Source: JAFGRR01 sp964499235 (GTDB lineage Bacteria > Planctomycetota > Phycisphaerae > UBA1845 > Fen-1342). Taken from it: DNA of 64,000 bases. Both the position numbers and the translations under genes were made by a program. Under the pieces are notes generated by a model. The model was not told where the DNA came from. It did no database searches and saw only the letters and a list, made by a program, of their open reading frames with translations. Below, in pieces: positions 55,212 to 64,000 of this stretch. The number at the start of each line of letters is the position of its first letter. Positions within the stretch are counted from its first letter, which is position 1. The stretch covers positions 8,065-72,064 of the forward strand of contig CAZCKC010000005.1 in the NCBI GenBank assembly GCA_964499235.1, given 5' to 3'.

Positions 55212-55363
55212 GGTGTCTGCTCGGGTACGACATCCTGCTGTCGAACGCCTGCGGCGAGCGAGACCTCAACCGCGACGGTGTCGGCGACCTCGTGGACATC
55301 ACGCCGCGGCCAGGCTGCTGCTCCGGTACGGGCGCTCCCGGCGACCCTGACGGCGCAAACTGA
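55212..55363 (+). pseudogene. Second orphan dockerin-like remnant
   Basis: The frame ending at TGA 55361 reads GYDILLSNACGERDLNRDGV and GDLVDITPRPGCC, a single Asp/Asn Ca-loop with no partner and no body domain. It lies downstream of nothing on the plus strand. It is best seen as the end of a lost secreted protein; the fit is weaker than for the fragment at 17916. Confidence 0.4.
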
Positions 55364-55430
55364 CGCGGGCGACGTCGCCGGGGGCCACGCCTGCATCGCG
55401 CCGGGACCGAGCGGTGCACGATTGACGCCG

Positions 55431-57569
55431 CTACTCCCACGTTGTCTGGAACAGCTCGTACGGCTGGTAGAGCGACAGCGGCCCGTGGTCCGCGAAGCGA
55501 ACGTAGAACGCCACGCCGATCGGATGGCCCGGCCCGCCCTTGATCGGCAGCGTCGCGCTGCCGTTGGGGAGCGCCAGCTCGACCAGCACACGGTCACCAT
55601 CCCGGCTGGCAGCAAAGGTCACGTCCTCGACGCCGCCGAAACGCTTCGGCCGCTCCCAGCTGAACGCCTGCCCCGATTCCCGATGCGTCCAGCGGATCGG
55701 ATCACCGGTATCAAAATGCGGCCACGTGCGGTTGCTCGCCAGGTGCGCGACGACCTGTCGCAGCGTCGGCGTCCCCGCGGCCGGCCGCTCGACGACAATC
55801 TGCAGGTTGTCGTTGCCCACGTACCAGCCGTCGGCGTCGTTGTCGATCTGCCACATCAGCGACGTGAAGTCGCCCGTGATCTCGACCGCGTAGTACAGGT
55901 GGTCCACGTCGTGCGCGGTCTTCAGCGTGCAGTCCACGCCCGCCGCCTTCACGTGGCCGATCGCCTCGATCGCGTCCCACTCGTCAAGCTCGCCGTCGAC
56001 GGCGATCTCGGCCGCCCGGATCACCGGCGCCCAGGGATAGATCGGGTAGGGATCGTCCCGGTCGGGCACGCCGTCACCATCGGCATCGACTCGCGTCGGG
56101 TCGGGCGCCCGATAGCCCGCCGCGTCATCCGGGTCCGCCAGCCGCTCGCCCGACGCCAGCTCCCACAAGGCGACATAGCCGGGGTTGTAGACCTTCTCGC
56201 GCAGGTTGGTCAGCGGCGTCGGCACCCAGCGGGCCTGCATGACCTTTGCGAGATCTGGCGTCCGGCCGTCCGTCATCGGCGTCTCGGAGCTCGAGCCGAA
56301 GCGCCGCTCGTCCAGCGGCAGCCGCGGGTCGGCGTCCGGGATCCCGTCGTGGTCGGCGTCCGCGGCGGTCGCGATCTCACCAAACACGTTGCGGAAGTAC
56401 TGCGCATCGGTGCTCATCCGCAGTGCCCACGCGATCCCGTCCCAGTGCTCGCCGTGCGCGAACGCGGTGTCCCAGCGCCAGTGGCTGTGCGGCGCGCGGT
56501 AACGCGGCGCAAAGTGACAAAACACCACGCGGTCATCCTCCGACCGCAACCCCGAGAAGTTGTACTGGCTCTCGCGCTGATGATGAAACTCGTGCGTCAG
56601 CAGCCACGCCTGGTCGCTGCCACCCAGGAAGGTGCTGCGCCCCGGCGCCGGCCGCTGGGTCGCGTCCCCCCACGTCATCCAGTCGATGCCGAAGGTGCCG
56701 CCACCGCTGCCCTGGTAGTACCACCGCTGCTGATCCGCATTCCAGCGCCGCTCGGCCAGCACGATCACCTGCCCGGTCCAGATCCGGTCGTCCTTGAGCG
56801 GCGCGGCCGCCGCATGGTTGTCGATCTCCTCCGGGTCGAACACCTTCAGCCCGTCGCGGACCGCCGGCCAGCCCTGGTAGAACGCGGGCAGGTCCTCACG
56901 CTCCGCCCCGCGCCGCTGCCATTCCGGGTCGATAAAGTACTCGCAGTCCAGCCAGTACCGCATCCGGCTGTTGACCCAGTAGAACAACGCCGCCTGCTCG
57001 AAGTTCTGCTTGTAGAGCGCCAGCTCCTCCGCGCTCATCGGCTCCGGCTGCGGCGTGTCCGGGGTCACTGTGCTGAGGTTGATGACGTTCGGAACCAGCA
57101 ACACCTTGATTGGAATGCGGACAAAGCTCGTCTCGCCGCGGGCCGCCTGGGTCGCAAACGCGTACTCGCGCGCCCACGGCGCCTGCTGCGCCCACTCACC
57201 CGGCTTCTCCACTTCCGCACCCGGGTCGTAGACGCGGTAGTAATAGCGCGTCGCCGGCTCCAGGTCGTCGATCATCAGCGCATGCTCGGTCGTCGGCGCC
57301 GGCGCACCTGCGATGACGCGGGGCGCGTCCCAAGCGTCCTCGTGGCCCGGCGTGTCGGCCGGAAAGCTGCCGCTCCGCAACTGCACCCGCGTCGGGACCG
57401 GTGTCGCCGTCGTGTAGTGGATGACCGCGGCCGTCGGACTGATGAAGCTGACCGGGCGCGCGTCGGGGGTCTGCGGGCCAAACAGCGGCGCAGCCGCCAG
57501 GGCGGCGCGCGCGAACCCCGTGCCCCACAGGCCGACCCAGAGCAGAAGACGACGTTCACGTGCTGACAT
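55431..57569 (-). CDS. Secreted HExxH-type putative metallohydrolase with C-terminal CBM9-like domain
   Basis: 712 residues; ATG 57569 with AAGGAG 6 bp upstream and a signal peptide (LLLWVGLWGTGFARAALAA). A fibronectin/purple-acid-phosphatase-like domain (about 35-140; TRYYYRVYDPG) comes first. The central region has WLLTHEFHHQRESQY (HExxH at 326-330), the zinc motif of gluzincin- and metzincin-type peptidases. Two short thrombospondin-3-like Ca loops follow (DADHDGIPDADP, DADGDGVPDRDD). The end (about 545-705) resembles CBM9/DOMON-type modules: DGELDEWDAIEAIGHVK and a VNDDxDGWY-like DNDADGWYVGND. The whole architecture was not recognised as a named family. Confidence 0.65.
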   Translation of the reverse strand: MSARERRLLLWVGLWGTGFARAALAAAPLFGPQTPDARPVSFISPTAAVIHYTTATPVPTRVQLRSGSFPADTPGHEDAWDAPRVIAGAPAPTTEHALMIDDLEPATRYYYRVYDPGAEVEKPGEWAQQAPWAREYAFATQAARGETSFVRIPIKVLLVPNVINLSTVTPDTPQPEPMSAEELALYKQNFEQAALFYWVNSRMRYWLDCEYFIDPEWQRRGAEREDLPAFYQGWPAVRDGLKVFDPEEIDNHAAAAPLKDDRIWTGQVIVLAERRWNADQQRWYYQGSGGGTFGIDWMTWGDATQRPAPGRSTFLGGSDQAWLLTHEFHHQRESQYNFSGLRSEDDRVVFCHFAPRYRAPHSHWRWDTAFAHGEHWDGIAWALRMSTDAQYFRNVFGEIATAADADHDGIPDADPRLPLDERRFGSSSETPMTDGRTPDLAKVMQARWVPTPLTNLREKVYNPGYVALWELASGERLADPDDAAGYRAPDPTRVDADGDGVPDRDDPYPIYPWAPVIRAAEIAVDGELDEWDAIEAIGHVKAAGVDCTLKTAHDVDHLYYAVEITGDFTSLMWQIDNDADGWYVGNDNLQIVVERPAAGTPTLRQVVAHLASNRTWPHFDTGDPIRWTHRESGQAFSWERPKRFGGVEDVTFAASRDGDRVLVELALPNGSATLPIKGGPGHPIGVAFYVRFADHGPLSLYQPYELFQTTWE

Positions 57570-57636
57570 GACCACTCCTTGCAGAAGGTCCAGCCGGCGG
57601 CGTGCATCGCCACAGGCCAAAACGGGAACAACGCGA

Positions 57637-60339
57637 CTAGCCGTCGGCCGTCGCCGGATTTCTCCCCAGTTGCAGCGTCACGGTCGCGGGCGGCAGTTGG
57701 ACCGCCACCCCCTCGGCTGCGAGCGCCGTGCCGCCGACCGTGCGCAGCACCTCGTCCGGCCCCTCGATCCGGTAGGTCGCCTCGGACGCGGCGCCGCGCA
57801 ATCGCAGCCGCGCGACGTGCCCCGTCGCGAGGTTGCCCCGCGCGTGGAGCACGTAACGCTCGCCGTCACCACGGACGTCGAGCGCCTCGATCACGCCGGC
57901 GCTGAGCTCGATCGCCTGCTGCTGCGGAGCGAGCCAGATCCGCTGCCGCACCGCGTCGAGCGGCACGACCCGGAATCCTCGTCCCTCGAGCATCTCGACC
58001 CGACAGCCATAACCGATCAGCCCCAGCTCAGGATCGTCGTCGACATACGCGCTGCTGAGCGCGATCGCCGGAAACAACGCCAGTCCCATCTCGCTCGTCC
58101 ACGGATCAAACCGGCGGCGCACCGGCTCCCAGCCATAGAAGTCATGGGCGGTGCCGTCCGGCTCGACCAGCACCCACACCGCCAGCAACGCCGCGTAGCC
58201 GAGCCGCAGGTGCTGCCGCCCGCCGTCACGCTCATACGCATCGAGCAGCGCCCGGGCGTTCAGGCCCGTCATGTAGTTGAAGCAGATCTCGTCCCCGCTG
58301 CGGAACTTGCTGTTGCCCCAGCCCCAGCGGACATCGGACGCGTACCACGGCCAGCCCGCGATGCGATGGCGCGTGGCCTGGATCACGTTCAGCGTCGCCG
58401 CCGCCCCGGGTTCATCCTTGCCAACGCGGCGGTACCAGTACGCGGCCGCATAGCCGGTGGTGTCGAACGCCAGCTCGCTCAGGTAGGGATTGCGATGCTG
58501 CGTCATGTAGGCGACCTTGCGATCGCGGTGCTGCCGTAGCTCCTCAGCGGCGGCCGAGCGGCCTTCCTGCTCGAGCGCGGTGATCAGCTCCCCAAGCGTG
58601 TCCTCGCCCATGTTCCCCTTCGTGCGGTGGTGCTCTTTGTGCATCGGCCGCGTGAAGAACGCGCGGGCGGTGCGGTAGGCGCGCTCGAGGTACGCGTCGG
58701 CGGAGACGCGCTGCGTGAGCCCGTAACGGCGGGCGATCAGGTACAGGTGGTAGTAGATATTCCAGACGTGGGGGTAGTTGAAGCTCCGCCCGGTGCGCGC
58801 CGCCCACGCCGCCCCGGGCGCATCCACCGGCGCGATCCAGTTGCGGATTCCGTAGTCATCGCGGTTCTGCAGGACGCCAAACAGGAAGTCCGCGACATAG
58901 GTCTCCAGCGTCGCGATCTCGGCCGCGTCCGGCACGCACGCGTTCTTCGTCGCCAACACCAGCGGATCGGCCAACCCCCCCTCGTCGCTGCCGCCGACCA
59001 GCCAGGGCGTATCCGGCGCCTCGGTCACGACGCCCCGTTCCTCGGCATCCCACATCAAAAAGGCATGGTGCATCCGGTGGCCCGGCCGCTCGAAGAACTG
59101 CTTCGTCGCGATGAAGCGTGCCCGCGCGGCCAGGTGCTCCCGGCCATCGGGGACAACGTTAAAAAGAATGTTGGTCCAACGCCCGTTCGGCCGCTGGACC
59201 GTGACCACGTGCTCACCCAGCCGACGGAAGCCGAGATCGACCTGCAACGCGTCGGCTGACGATTGCCGGCCCGCGATCGTGCAGTCACCGTCGCTCGTGA
59301 TCGCTGCAACCGTCACCGCCGCGGGCCCGGCGAGCCGCAGCGTGCACGGGTGGTTGATCGGCACCACGTAGCCCGGGTGCGCGCGAATGACGAGGTGCCC
59401 GGCCGCTGCCAGCACCGCCTGCACTTCCTCGTCGCTGTTGACCCAAAAAAAATCGAAGCCGAACGTGCGCTGCTCGCCCGGCTGGAGAACCAGCGCGCGG
59501 TGCCCGTGATACCAGCGGCCCCAGTTCAGCAGCTCGGCCGTGGCCTTCGAGTAGGCATAGACGTACAGCAGCCCGTCCCAGCCGCCGCCGGCCGCGAACT
59601 CGTCCTGGTCGTGGGCCAGGCACTCGAGCGGCGTCTCGTCCGTGGCGACCATCAGCAGCCACGGCGGCGCACCACTCAGCCGCTGGGCGAGCACGTAGCC
59701 GCCATAGCCACACGCGAACGGGTGCAGCATCACCCGGCCGTCATAGATCAGGTCCTGGTCGCCATGCCCGCCAAAGTGCGTGTTGTACGTCAACGGAAAG
59801 CTCAACTCGCCGACGTTGTACTCCAGCGCGTGCGGCGCGCCCGGCGCAAGCGGGTGCCCCAGCTTCAGCCGCCACCGCAGCGCCGGCTCGCCGGCCGCGC
59901 CACTTCCAAGCCTCCAGCGGCTCTCAACCAGCAGGTTCTTGATGCCCAGATCATGTTCGCTCCGCCCACGATAGGTGATCGTGACCCCGTCGTCGGTTCG
60001 CTCGGCCGTCGCGATGTCCTCACTGAACCGCGTCTCCTGTCGCCCGGCCACCCCTGCTCGGAAACGTCGCGCTCCGCGCAGGGGTGGCCGGGCGGCCGCC
60101 AGACGCCGGTTGTTCTCCGGGTTGCCGGCGAACTCGACGCCGGTGGGGAGGTGCACCAGCGACCGGACGCCTCGCCCGACTCCGTCGAATACGACGCGGG
60201 TTGCAGCGTTCTCGAGCTGTTCTGGACGACCGCCCACCCCTGCCGGAGCCCCGTCGCCGCCGGCACACGCCGCCCCCTGATGCGCCGTGTCGACAGGGCC
60301 GTTACCAGGCTGCTCTGAGCGGTTCCGCGAGGTGGCCAT
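57637..60339 (-). CDS. DUF5695-like putative glycosidase
   Basis: 900 residues. A beta-sandwich-like N-terminal part (about 40-380) is followed by an alpha-helical region (about 440-800) with segments such as NYPHVWNIYYHLYLIARRYG, TKGNMGEDTLGELITALEQE and WGWGNSKFRSGDEICFNYMTGL. This is the layout of (alpha/alpha)6 carbohydrate-active enzymes and matches the DUF5695 family as I know it. No signal peptide is evident at ATG 60339, and no good ribosome site precedes it, so either the enzyme is cytoplasmic or the start is wrong. It lies on the same strand as, and just upstream of, the HExxH gene (67 bp). The substrate is unknown. Confidence 0.6.
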   Translation of the reverse strand: MATSRNRSEQPGNGPVDTAHQGAACAGGDGAPAGVGGRPEQLENAATRVVFDGVGRGVRSLVHLPTGVEFAGNPENNRRLAAARPPLRGARRFRAGVAGRQETRFSEDIATAERTDDGVTITYRGRSEHDLGIKNLLVESRWRLGSGAAGEPALRWRLKLGHPLAPGAPHALEYNVGELSFPLTYNTHFGGHGDQDLIYDGRVMLHPFACGYGGYVLAQRLSGAPPWLLMVATDETPLECLAHDQDEFAAGGGWDGLLYVYAYSKATAELLNWGRWYHGHRALVLQPGEQRTFGFDFFWVNSDEEVQAVLAAAGHLVIRAHPGYVVPINHPCTLRLAGPAAVTVAAITSDGDCTIAGRQSSADALQVDLGFRRLGEHVVTVQRPNGRWTNILFNVVPDGREHLAARARFIATKQFFERPGHRMHHAFLMWDAEERGVVTEAPDTPWLVGGSDEGGLADPLVLATKNACVPDAAEIATLETYVADFLFGVLQNRDDYGIRNWIAPVDAPGAAWAARTGRSFNYPHVWNIYYHLYLIARRYGLTQRVSADAYLERAYRTARAFFTRPMHKEHHRTKGNMGEDTLGELITALEQEGRSAAAEELRQHRDRKVAYMTQHRNPYLSELAFDTTGYAAAYWYRRVGKDEPGAAATLNVIQATRHRIAGWPWYASDVRWGWGNSKFRSGDEICFNYMTGLNARALLDAYERDGGRQHLRLGYAALLAVWVLVEPDGTAHDFYGWEPVRRRFDPWTSEMGLALFPAIALSSAYVDDDPELGLIGYGCRVEMLEGRGFRVVPLDAVRQRIWLAPQQQAIELSAGVIEALDVRGDGERYVLHARGNLATGHVARLRLRGAASEATYRIEGPDEVLRTVGGTALAAEGVAVQLPPATVTLQLGRNPATADG

Positions 60340-60736
60340 GGCAAAAATCTAGCCCCGCCACCGCCTACTCACCATGCAAAAAAACGCACTGAAACATCAA
60401 ATTCGCGCAGCCCACCGCGTCGCCACGGGTTACGCTGTCCCGAGAAACGCCCCGGCGGAGCCGCCGCCCGGCACGCCAATAAGGCGTTCCAGCCGGCCAA
60501 GGACCCGCGGCACCCACGCTGCCCTGCGCATTTTTGATAGATCGCTGCGCATTGCTGCCTTGTAACCCGCCCGGGCAGCCAGTTTCCTAGGAGTGTCCCG
60601 GATGGGTCTGCCGCCGGGCTGACCAATCCCGGCCGCGGGAGTCGAGGCGTGACGGTGCACCGTGCAGGATTGACTGTCGACGACCGGCCGCGGGACCGAG
60701 CGACCCGTCCTGCCTCAGGGGGGGCGGGTCGCTGAT
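60340..60736. other. Divergent intergenic region before the sugar-catabolic genes
   Basis: No gene is seen. A perfect 12-bp palindrome ACGGTGCACCGT (60652-60663) sits 73 bases before the aldolase start and may be an operator for the downstream sugar genes. No clear -35/-10 pair was found. Confidence 0.4.
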
Positions 60737-61387
60737 ATGATTCCACATTCCCTCCGTGAGCAAGTCTGTGCGATCAACCGGCTGCTGCCGGCGGCTGGCC
60801 TGGTCACGATGCACTCGGGCAACGCCAGCGGGCTCGACCGGACAACCGGCCAGCTGGTCATCAAGCCCAGCGGCGTCGACTACGAGAAGCTGACCCCCGA
60901 CGACCTCGTCGCCGTCGACCTCGAGACCGGCGCGGCGCACGGCCCGCTGCGCCCCAGCGTCGACCTCCCGCACCACCGCTACCTGTATCAGCACCTGCCC
61001 GACGTCAACGCGGTCGTCCATACGCACAGCAACTACGCCACCGCGTTCGCCGCAGTGGGACGTGCGATCCCGGTCTGCCTGACGGCGGCCGCGGACGAGT
61101 TCGGCGGCGACATCCCCTGCGCGCCGTACGTCGGCAACGACGGCGACGCGATCGGGCAGGCGATCCTCGCGCACTGCACGCGCGCCCCGGCCATCCTGCT
61201 CGCCAAGCACGGGGTGTTCGCCTGGGGAGCAACGCCGGCGGCGGCACTCAAAGCGGCCGTCATGACGGAAGACATCGCCAAGACCGTCTTCCTCGCCTAC
61301 CAGCTCGGTGTGCCCGAGCCGCTGGCGCCCGCAGAAGTGGAGCAATGGTACGAGCGCTACCACCAGCGCTACGGACAAAAGTCATAA
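60737..61387 (+). CDS. Class II aldolase / L-ribulose-5-phosphate 4-epimerase family protein
   Basis: 216 residues, ATG 60737 after GGGGGG-type G-rich sequence. The class II aldolase fold is recognised from SGNASGLD, IKPSGVDYEKLTP, the zinc ligands His95 and His97 in VVHTHSNYAT, His158 in AKHGVF, and PSVDLPHH. The spacing of His95/His97 equals that of E. coli AraD. LTAAADEFGGDIPC supports the epimerase rather than the fuculose-aldolase subgroup, but the two are hard to tell apart. It converts a phosphorylated L-pentulose, probably to D-xylulose-5-phosphate. It is 53 bp upstream of the isomerase gene. Confidence 0.85.
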   Translation: MIPHSLREQVCAINRLLPAAGLVTMHSGNASGLDRTTGQLVIKPSGVDYEKLTPDDLVAVDLETGAAHGPLRPSVDLPHHRYLYQHLPDVNAVVHTHSNYATAFAAVGRAIPVCLTAAADEFGGDIPCAPYVGNDGDAIGQAILAHCTRAPAILLAKHGVFAWGATPAAALKAAVMTEDIAKTVFLAYQLGVPEPLAPAEVEQWYERYHQRYGQKS

Positions 61388-61440
61388 GCCGCCGGGGCGA
61401 GCGCGGGACCGTAGCGCCCCGCGGCGTAGGAGTAAGCCAC

Positions 61441-62898
61441 ATGTCCTTTCAGCCGCGCCGGGTGAAGCTGGGCTTCATCCCCGCTAACCGCGGTTTTTTC
61501 AGCCAGGAACTCGCCGCCAAGATGCGCCAGGCCACCATCGACGCGCTCACCAAAACCGGCGTCGACGTCGTCGTGCCCGACGAATTCCAGACCAAGGCCG
61601 GCTGCGTCGAAAACCGGGCCGAGGCCGAATGCTGCGCCCAGCTCTTCCGCGCGCAAAACGTCGACGGGATCGTCATCGGGGCGATGAACTTCGGCGACGA
61701 GCAGGCCGCCGCCTGGACCGTGCGGCAGACCGGCGGCTCGGCCCCCGTGCTCATCTTCGGCTGCCAGGAAGAGGAGGTCCTCACCCCGCAGACGCGGCGC
61801 CGCGACGCCTTCTGCGGCCTGCTGTCGATCGGCGAGAGCCTGCGCCAGATCGGGCGCAAATACACCGTCGCCCGGCGCCCGATCTGCTTCCCCACCGACG
61901 ACGCCTTCGCGACCGACATCGCCTGGTTCGCGGCCGTCTGCCGGGTTGTCAACGGCATCCGTAACGCCCGTTACGGCCAGGTCGGCGCACGGCCCGAGGC
62001 GTTCTGGACCTGCCGCTACGACGAGAAGGCGCTCCAGCGGCTCGGCCCGACCACGGTGGTGCTCGACCTCTCCGAGGCAATTGCCGGCGCGCGCGCGTAC
62101 AGCGATGACGATCCGGCCGTCGTCGAGCTGATGAACCAGATCAACGGTTACGCGGACACGTCAGCCGTCAAGCAAAGCAACGTCGTCCGCAGCGCGAAGC
62201 TCGAGCTCTTCCTGCGCCGCTGGCGGCAGGAGCACGAGCTCGACGCGCTCGGGATCCAGTGCTGGACGTCGATCCAGGCGAACTACGGCGTGTGCAGCTG
62301 CACCTCGATGAGCCGGCTTGGCGAGGAGGGGATCCCCTGCGCCTGCGAGTCCGACATCCTCGGGGCCCTCTCGATGCACGCGTGCCTCCTCGCGAGCGGC
62401 ACGCCGGCGGCGCTCGCCGATTGGAACAACCTCCACAACGAGGACGACGAGCTGGTCACCGTCTGGCACTGCGGCGTCTTCCCGCGCTCGTTCGCGAAGA
62501 CGCCGCTGAAGCTCGGCGTCCAGGAGATCATCGCCTCGAGCGGGGCGGCCCGTTACGAGGATTCCGAGGGCACCGTCGAGTTCGTTGCCCGGCCCGGACC
62601 ATTGACGCTCTGCCGCGTCACCCAGGGCGCCGGCGAGACCTGGAAGGTCGTCGTGGCCGAGGGCGCACTCGAGGACAACCCCGCGCACACCTTCGGCGGG
62701 TACGGCTGGTGCCGCATCGCGCACCTGCAACGCCTCTACCGCGAGGTGCTGCTGCGGCACTTCCCGCACCACGTGGCCATCACGCAGGGCACCGTCGGGG
62801 CGGTGCTCTGGGAAGCGTTCGGCAACTATCTCGATTTCGAGATCTATCACGCTACGCAGGAAACGCCCGGCCTCTATGTGACGGCCCCACCCTTCTGA
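61441..62898 (+). CDS. L-fucose/L-arabinose isomerase family protein
   Basis: 485 residues from ATG 61441 (AGGAG about 9 bp upstream). The N-terminal part (LGFIPANRGFFSQELAAKMR) and the central GIQCWTSIQANYGVCSCTSM, with SRLGEEGIPCACESDILGAL, belong to the L-fucose/L-arabinose isomerase family. The Glu in CESD and the His in VWHCGVFP are candidate metal and proton ligands. It is shorter than FucI (about 590 residues). Predicted to interconvert an L-aldose and its ketose in the cytoplasm, the step before kinase and epimerase. No kinase gene is present in the window. Confidence 0.82.
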   Translation: MSFQPRRVKLGFIPANRGFFSQELAAKMRQATIDALTKTGVDVVVPDEFQTKAGCVENRAEAECCAQLFRAQNVDGIVIGAMNFGDEQAAAWTVRQTGGSAPVLIFGCQEEEVLTPQTRRRDAFCGLLSIGESLRQIGRKYTVARRPICFPTDDAFATDIAWFAAVCRVVNGIRNARYGQVGARPEAFWTCRYDEKALQRLGPTTVVLDLSEAIAGARAYSDDDPAVVELMNQINGYADTSAVKQSNVVRSAKLELFLRRWRQEHELDALGIQCWTSIQANYGVCSCTSMSRLGEEGIPCACESDILGALSMHACLLASGTPAALADWNNLHNEDDELVTVWHCGVFPRSFAKTPLKLGVQEIIASSGAARYEDSEGTVEFVARPGPLTLCRVTQGAGETWKVVVAEGALEDNPAHTFGGYGWCRIAHLQRLYREVLLRHFPHHVAITQGTVGAVLWEAFGNYLDFEIYHATQETPGLYVTAPPF

Positions 62899-62956
62899 TC
62901 CGTTCAGTAGGACAACGCCCCGGCAAGCATCGCAGGGGCGGCGAGGAGCACCGTCG

Positions 62957-64000
62957 TTGCAAAAAACCCCTCGCGTCGCACTGCTGGTTGAAACCTCCCG
63001 CGGATATGGCCGCGACGTGCTGCGCGGCATTATTCGCTACGCCCGCACGCACGGGCCGTGGTCGTTCTACATCCGCCCCGGTGATTTCATCCAGGTCGTT
63101 CCCAAAATGCGTGACTGGGGCGGCACCGGCATCATCGCCCGGATCGAAACCCGCCGGATGGCCGAAGCGATCGCCGAGGCCAACCTCCCCACCATCGGAC
63201 TGGACATCGCGCCGCGCCGCCGCGTCGGCGACGACTGGTTCGAATCGATTAGCGAGATGCACCCCGACCCCGTCGCCGCCACGAACATGGCCATCGACCA
63301 CCTCCTCGACCGCGGCTTCCGCGAGTTCGCCTTCGTCGGGCTCTCAACGCCCGCCTGGGCACAAGCCCGCGAAACCGCGTTCGTCACGCGCATGGCGGAG
63401 TCGGGCTTCAACTATCAGCTCTATGAACCGCCCACCAGTCGCCAGGAACGTGAATGGGGCCGCGAACAAACGACCCTCACCGAATGGCTGTGCGGCCTGC
63501 CCAAGCCGATCGGCCTGTTTGCCTGCAACGACGACCGCGGCCGCCAAGTCCTCGAAGCCGCATTCGCAGCCGACATCCCCGTCCCCGAAGACCTGGCCGT
63601 CGTCGGCATGGACGACGATGACCTGCTGTGCGAGCTCTGCAACCCGCCCCTTTCGAGCGTCGCATTGAACGCCGAGCGGGGCGGCTACCACGCGGCCGCA
63701 CTGCTCGACCGCATGATGGGCGGCGAGGACGTCCCGCCGCAGCAGATCCTGGTCGAGCCGCTCTGGACCACGAACCGCCAATCGACCGACATCCTCGCGA
63801 TCGATGACCCGCACGTGGCGGCCGCCCTGCGCTACGTCCGCAGCCACCACGCCGAGCCGATCCAGGTGTGCGACGTGGTCGCGGCCTCGCCGCTGTCGCG
63901 ACGCTCGCTGGAGGTCAGCTTCCGGGCGACGATCCGCCGCTCGGTGCACGACGAGATCCAGCGCGTCCACCTGGAGCAGGCCAAGCGGCTCCTATTGGAG
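62957..64000 (+). CDS. XylR-type regulator (PBP1 sensor plus AraC HTH), 3' end outside window
   Basis: At least 348 residues, open at the right edge. TTG 62957 with GAGGAG 8 bp upstream gives TPRVALLVETSRGYGRDVLRG, the usual start of XylR-type proteins. The LacI/PBP1-like sensor (about 5-275) contains FACNDDRGRQVLEAA and VPEDLAVVGMDDDDLLCEL. The C-terminal AraC-type HTH (about 283-348 visible) has VCDVVAASPLSRRSLEVSF. Such proteins activate pentose genes when the sugar binds. It lies 58 bp after the isomerase gene, so it probably controls the unit 60737-62898. Confidence 0.88.
   Translation, partial: MQKTPRVALLVETSRGYGRDVLRGIIRYARTHGPWSFYIRPGDFIQVVPKMRDWGGTGIIARIETRRMAEAIAEANLPTIGLDIAPRRRVGDDWFESISEMHPDPVAATNMAIDHLLDRGFREFAFVGLSTPAWAQARETAFVTRMAESGFNYQLYEPPTSRQEREWGREQTTLTEWLCGLPKPIGLFACNDDRGRQVLEAAFAADIPVPEDLAVVGMDDDDLLCELCNPPLSSVALNAERGGYHAAALLDRMMGGEDVPPQQILVEPLWTTNRQSTDILAIDDPHVAAALRYVRSHHAEPIQVCDVVAASPLSRRSLEVSFRATIRRSVHDEIQRVHLEQAKRLLLE

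Noticed and set aside
60369..60746. 125-codon minus-strand frame between the DUF5695 and aldolase genes
   Set aside because: No ribosome site, no recognisable domain, Arg/Pro/Ala-rich composition, and it overlaps the start of the aldolase gene.
1..64000. tRNA, rRNA, riboswitch, IS element and phage genes
   Set aside because: I looked for conserved tRNA arms, 16S/23S segments, transposase motifs, inverted terminal repeats and phage structural genes, and saw none that could be supported.

Overview
The window is GC-rich and looks like a scaffold from a planctomycete, most likely of the Phycisphaerae type. This assignment is inferred from gene content, because no rRNA or other marker gene is present. 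The signs are three pseudopilins with a planctomycete-style N-terminal cleavage/methylation segment and a C-terminal G-F-x-DGH-like motif, many secreted proteins ending in dockerin-like Ca-binding repeats (core DGVVDFFDIDPFV), a bacterial V-type ATPase with a DUF2764 gene, and a complete SUF operon. Five runs of exactly 100 N interrupt the scaffold. Three of them are flanked by identical 55-bp copies and are unmerged contig overlaps rather than missing DNA.

Layout. (1) 1-10837 is a beta-1,3-glucan (laminarin-like) locus. It holds a tandem-domain GH17-type glucanase (minus, running off the left edge), a divergent LacI regulator with its own promoter and operator, a pseudopilin translationally coupled to the regulator, a giant repeat/dockerin-like secreted protein, a GH16-CBM6-dockerin laminarinase, and a convergent GPH-type sugar symporter. 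(2) 11239-17642 is a SUF iron-sulphur operon: rrf2-type regulator, sufB, a Rieske ferredoxin, sufC, sufD, a rhodanese, sufE and sufT. It starts at a strong promoter whose -10 lies inside a palindrome. (3) 17643-42938 is an accessory stretch rich in secreted phosphoesterases: metallophosphoesterase-LamG, double GDPD, a concanavalin-like repeat/dockerin/metallophosphoesterase fusion, a PHP-type hydrolase and a Tat-exported metallophosphatase. Two further pseudopilin plus giant dockerin-protein modules, a VWA membrane protein and several gene remnants lie among them. (4) 43053-50594 is a V-type ATPase operon on the minus strand (E, DUF2764, A, B, D, I, K). Its K subunit keeps the Na+-ligand residues known from Enterococcus hirae. 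(5) 51617-60339 holds three large minus-strand genes: a subtilisin-like lipoprotein, a secreted HExxH protein and a DUF5695-type protein. (6) 60737-64000 is a sugar catabolic unit: class II aldolase/L-ribulose-5-P 4-epimerase, an L-fucose/L-arabinose isomerase family protein, and a XylR-type regulator cut by the right edge.

The most interesting pattern is a gene pair seen three times: one pseudopilin directly upstream of one giant secreted repeat protein with a dockerin-like tail (2923/4405, 25340/22900, 38222/34958+30782). This suggests dedicated pseudopilin/cargo units for surface polymer-capture or display. The glucan locus shows one such unit embedded among a regulator, hydrolases and a transporter.
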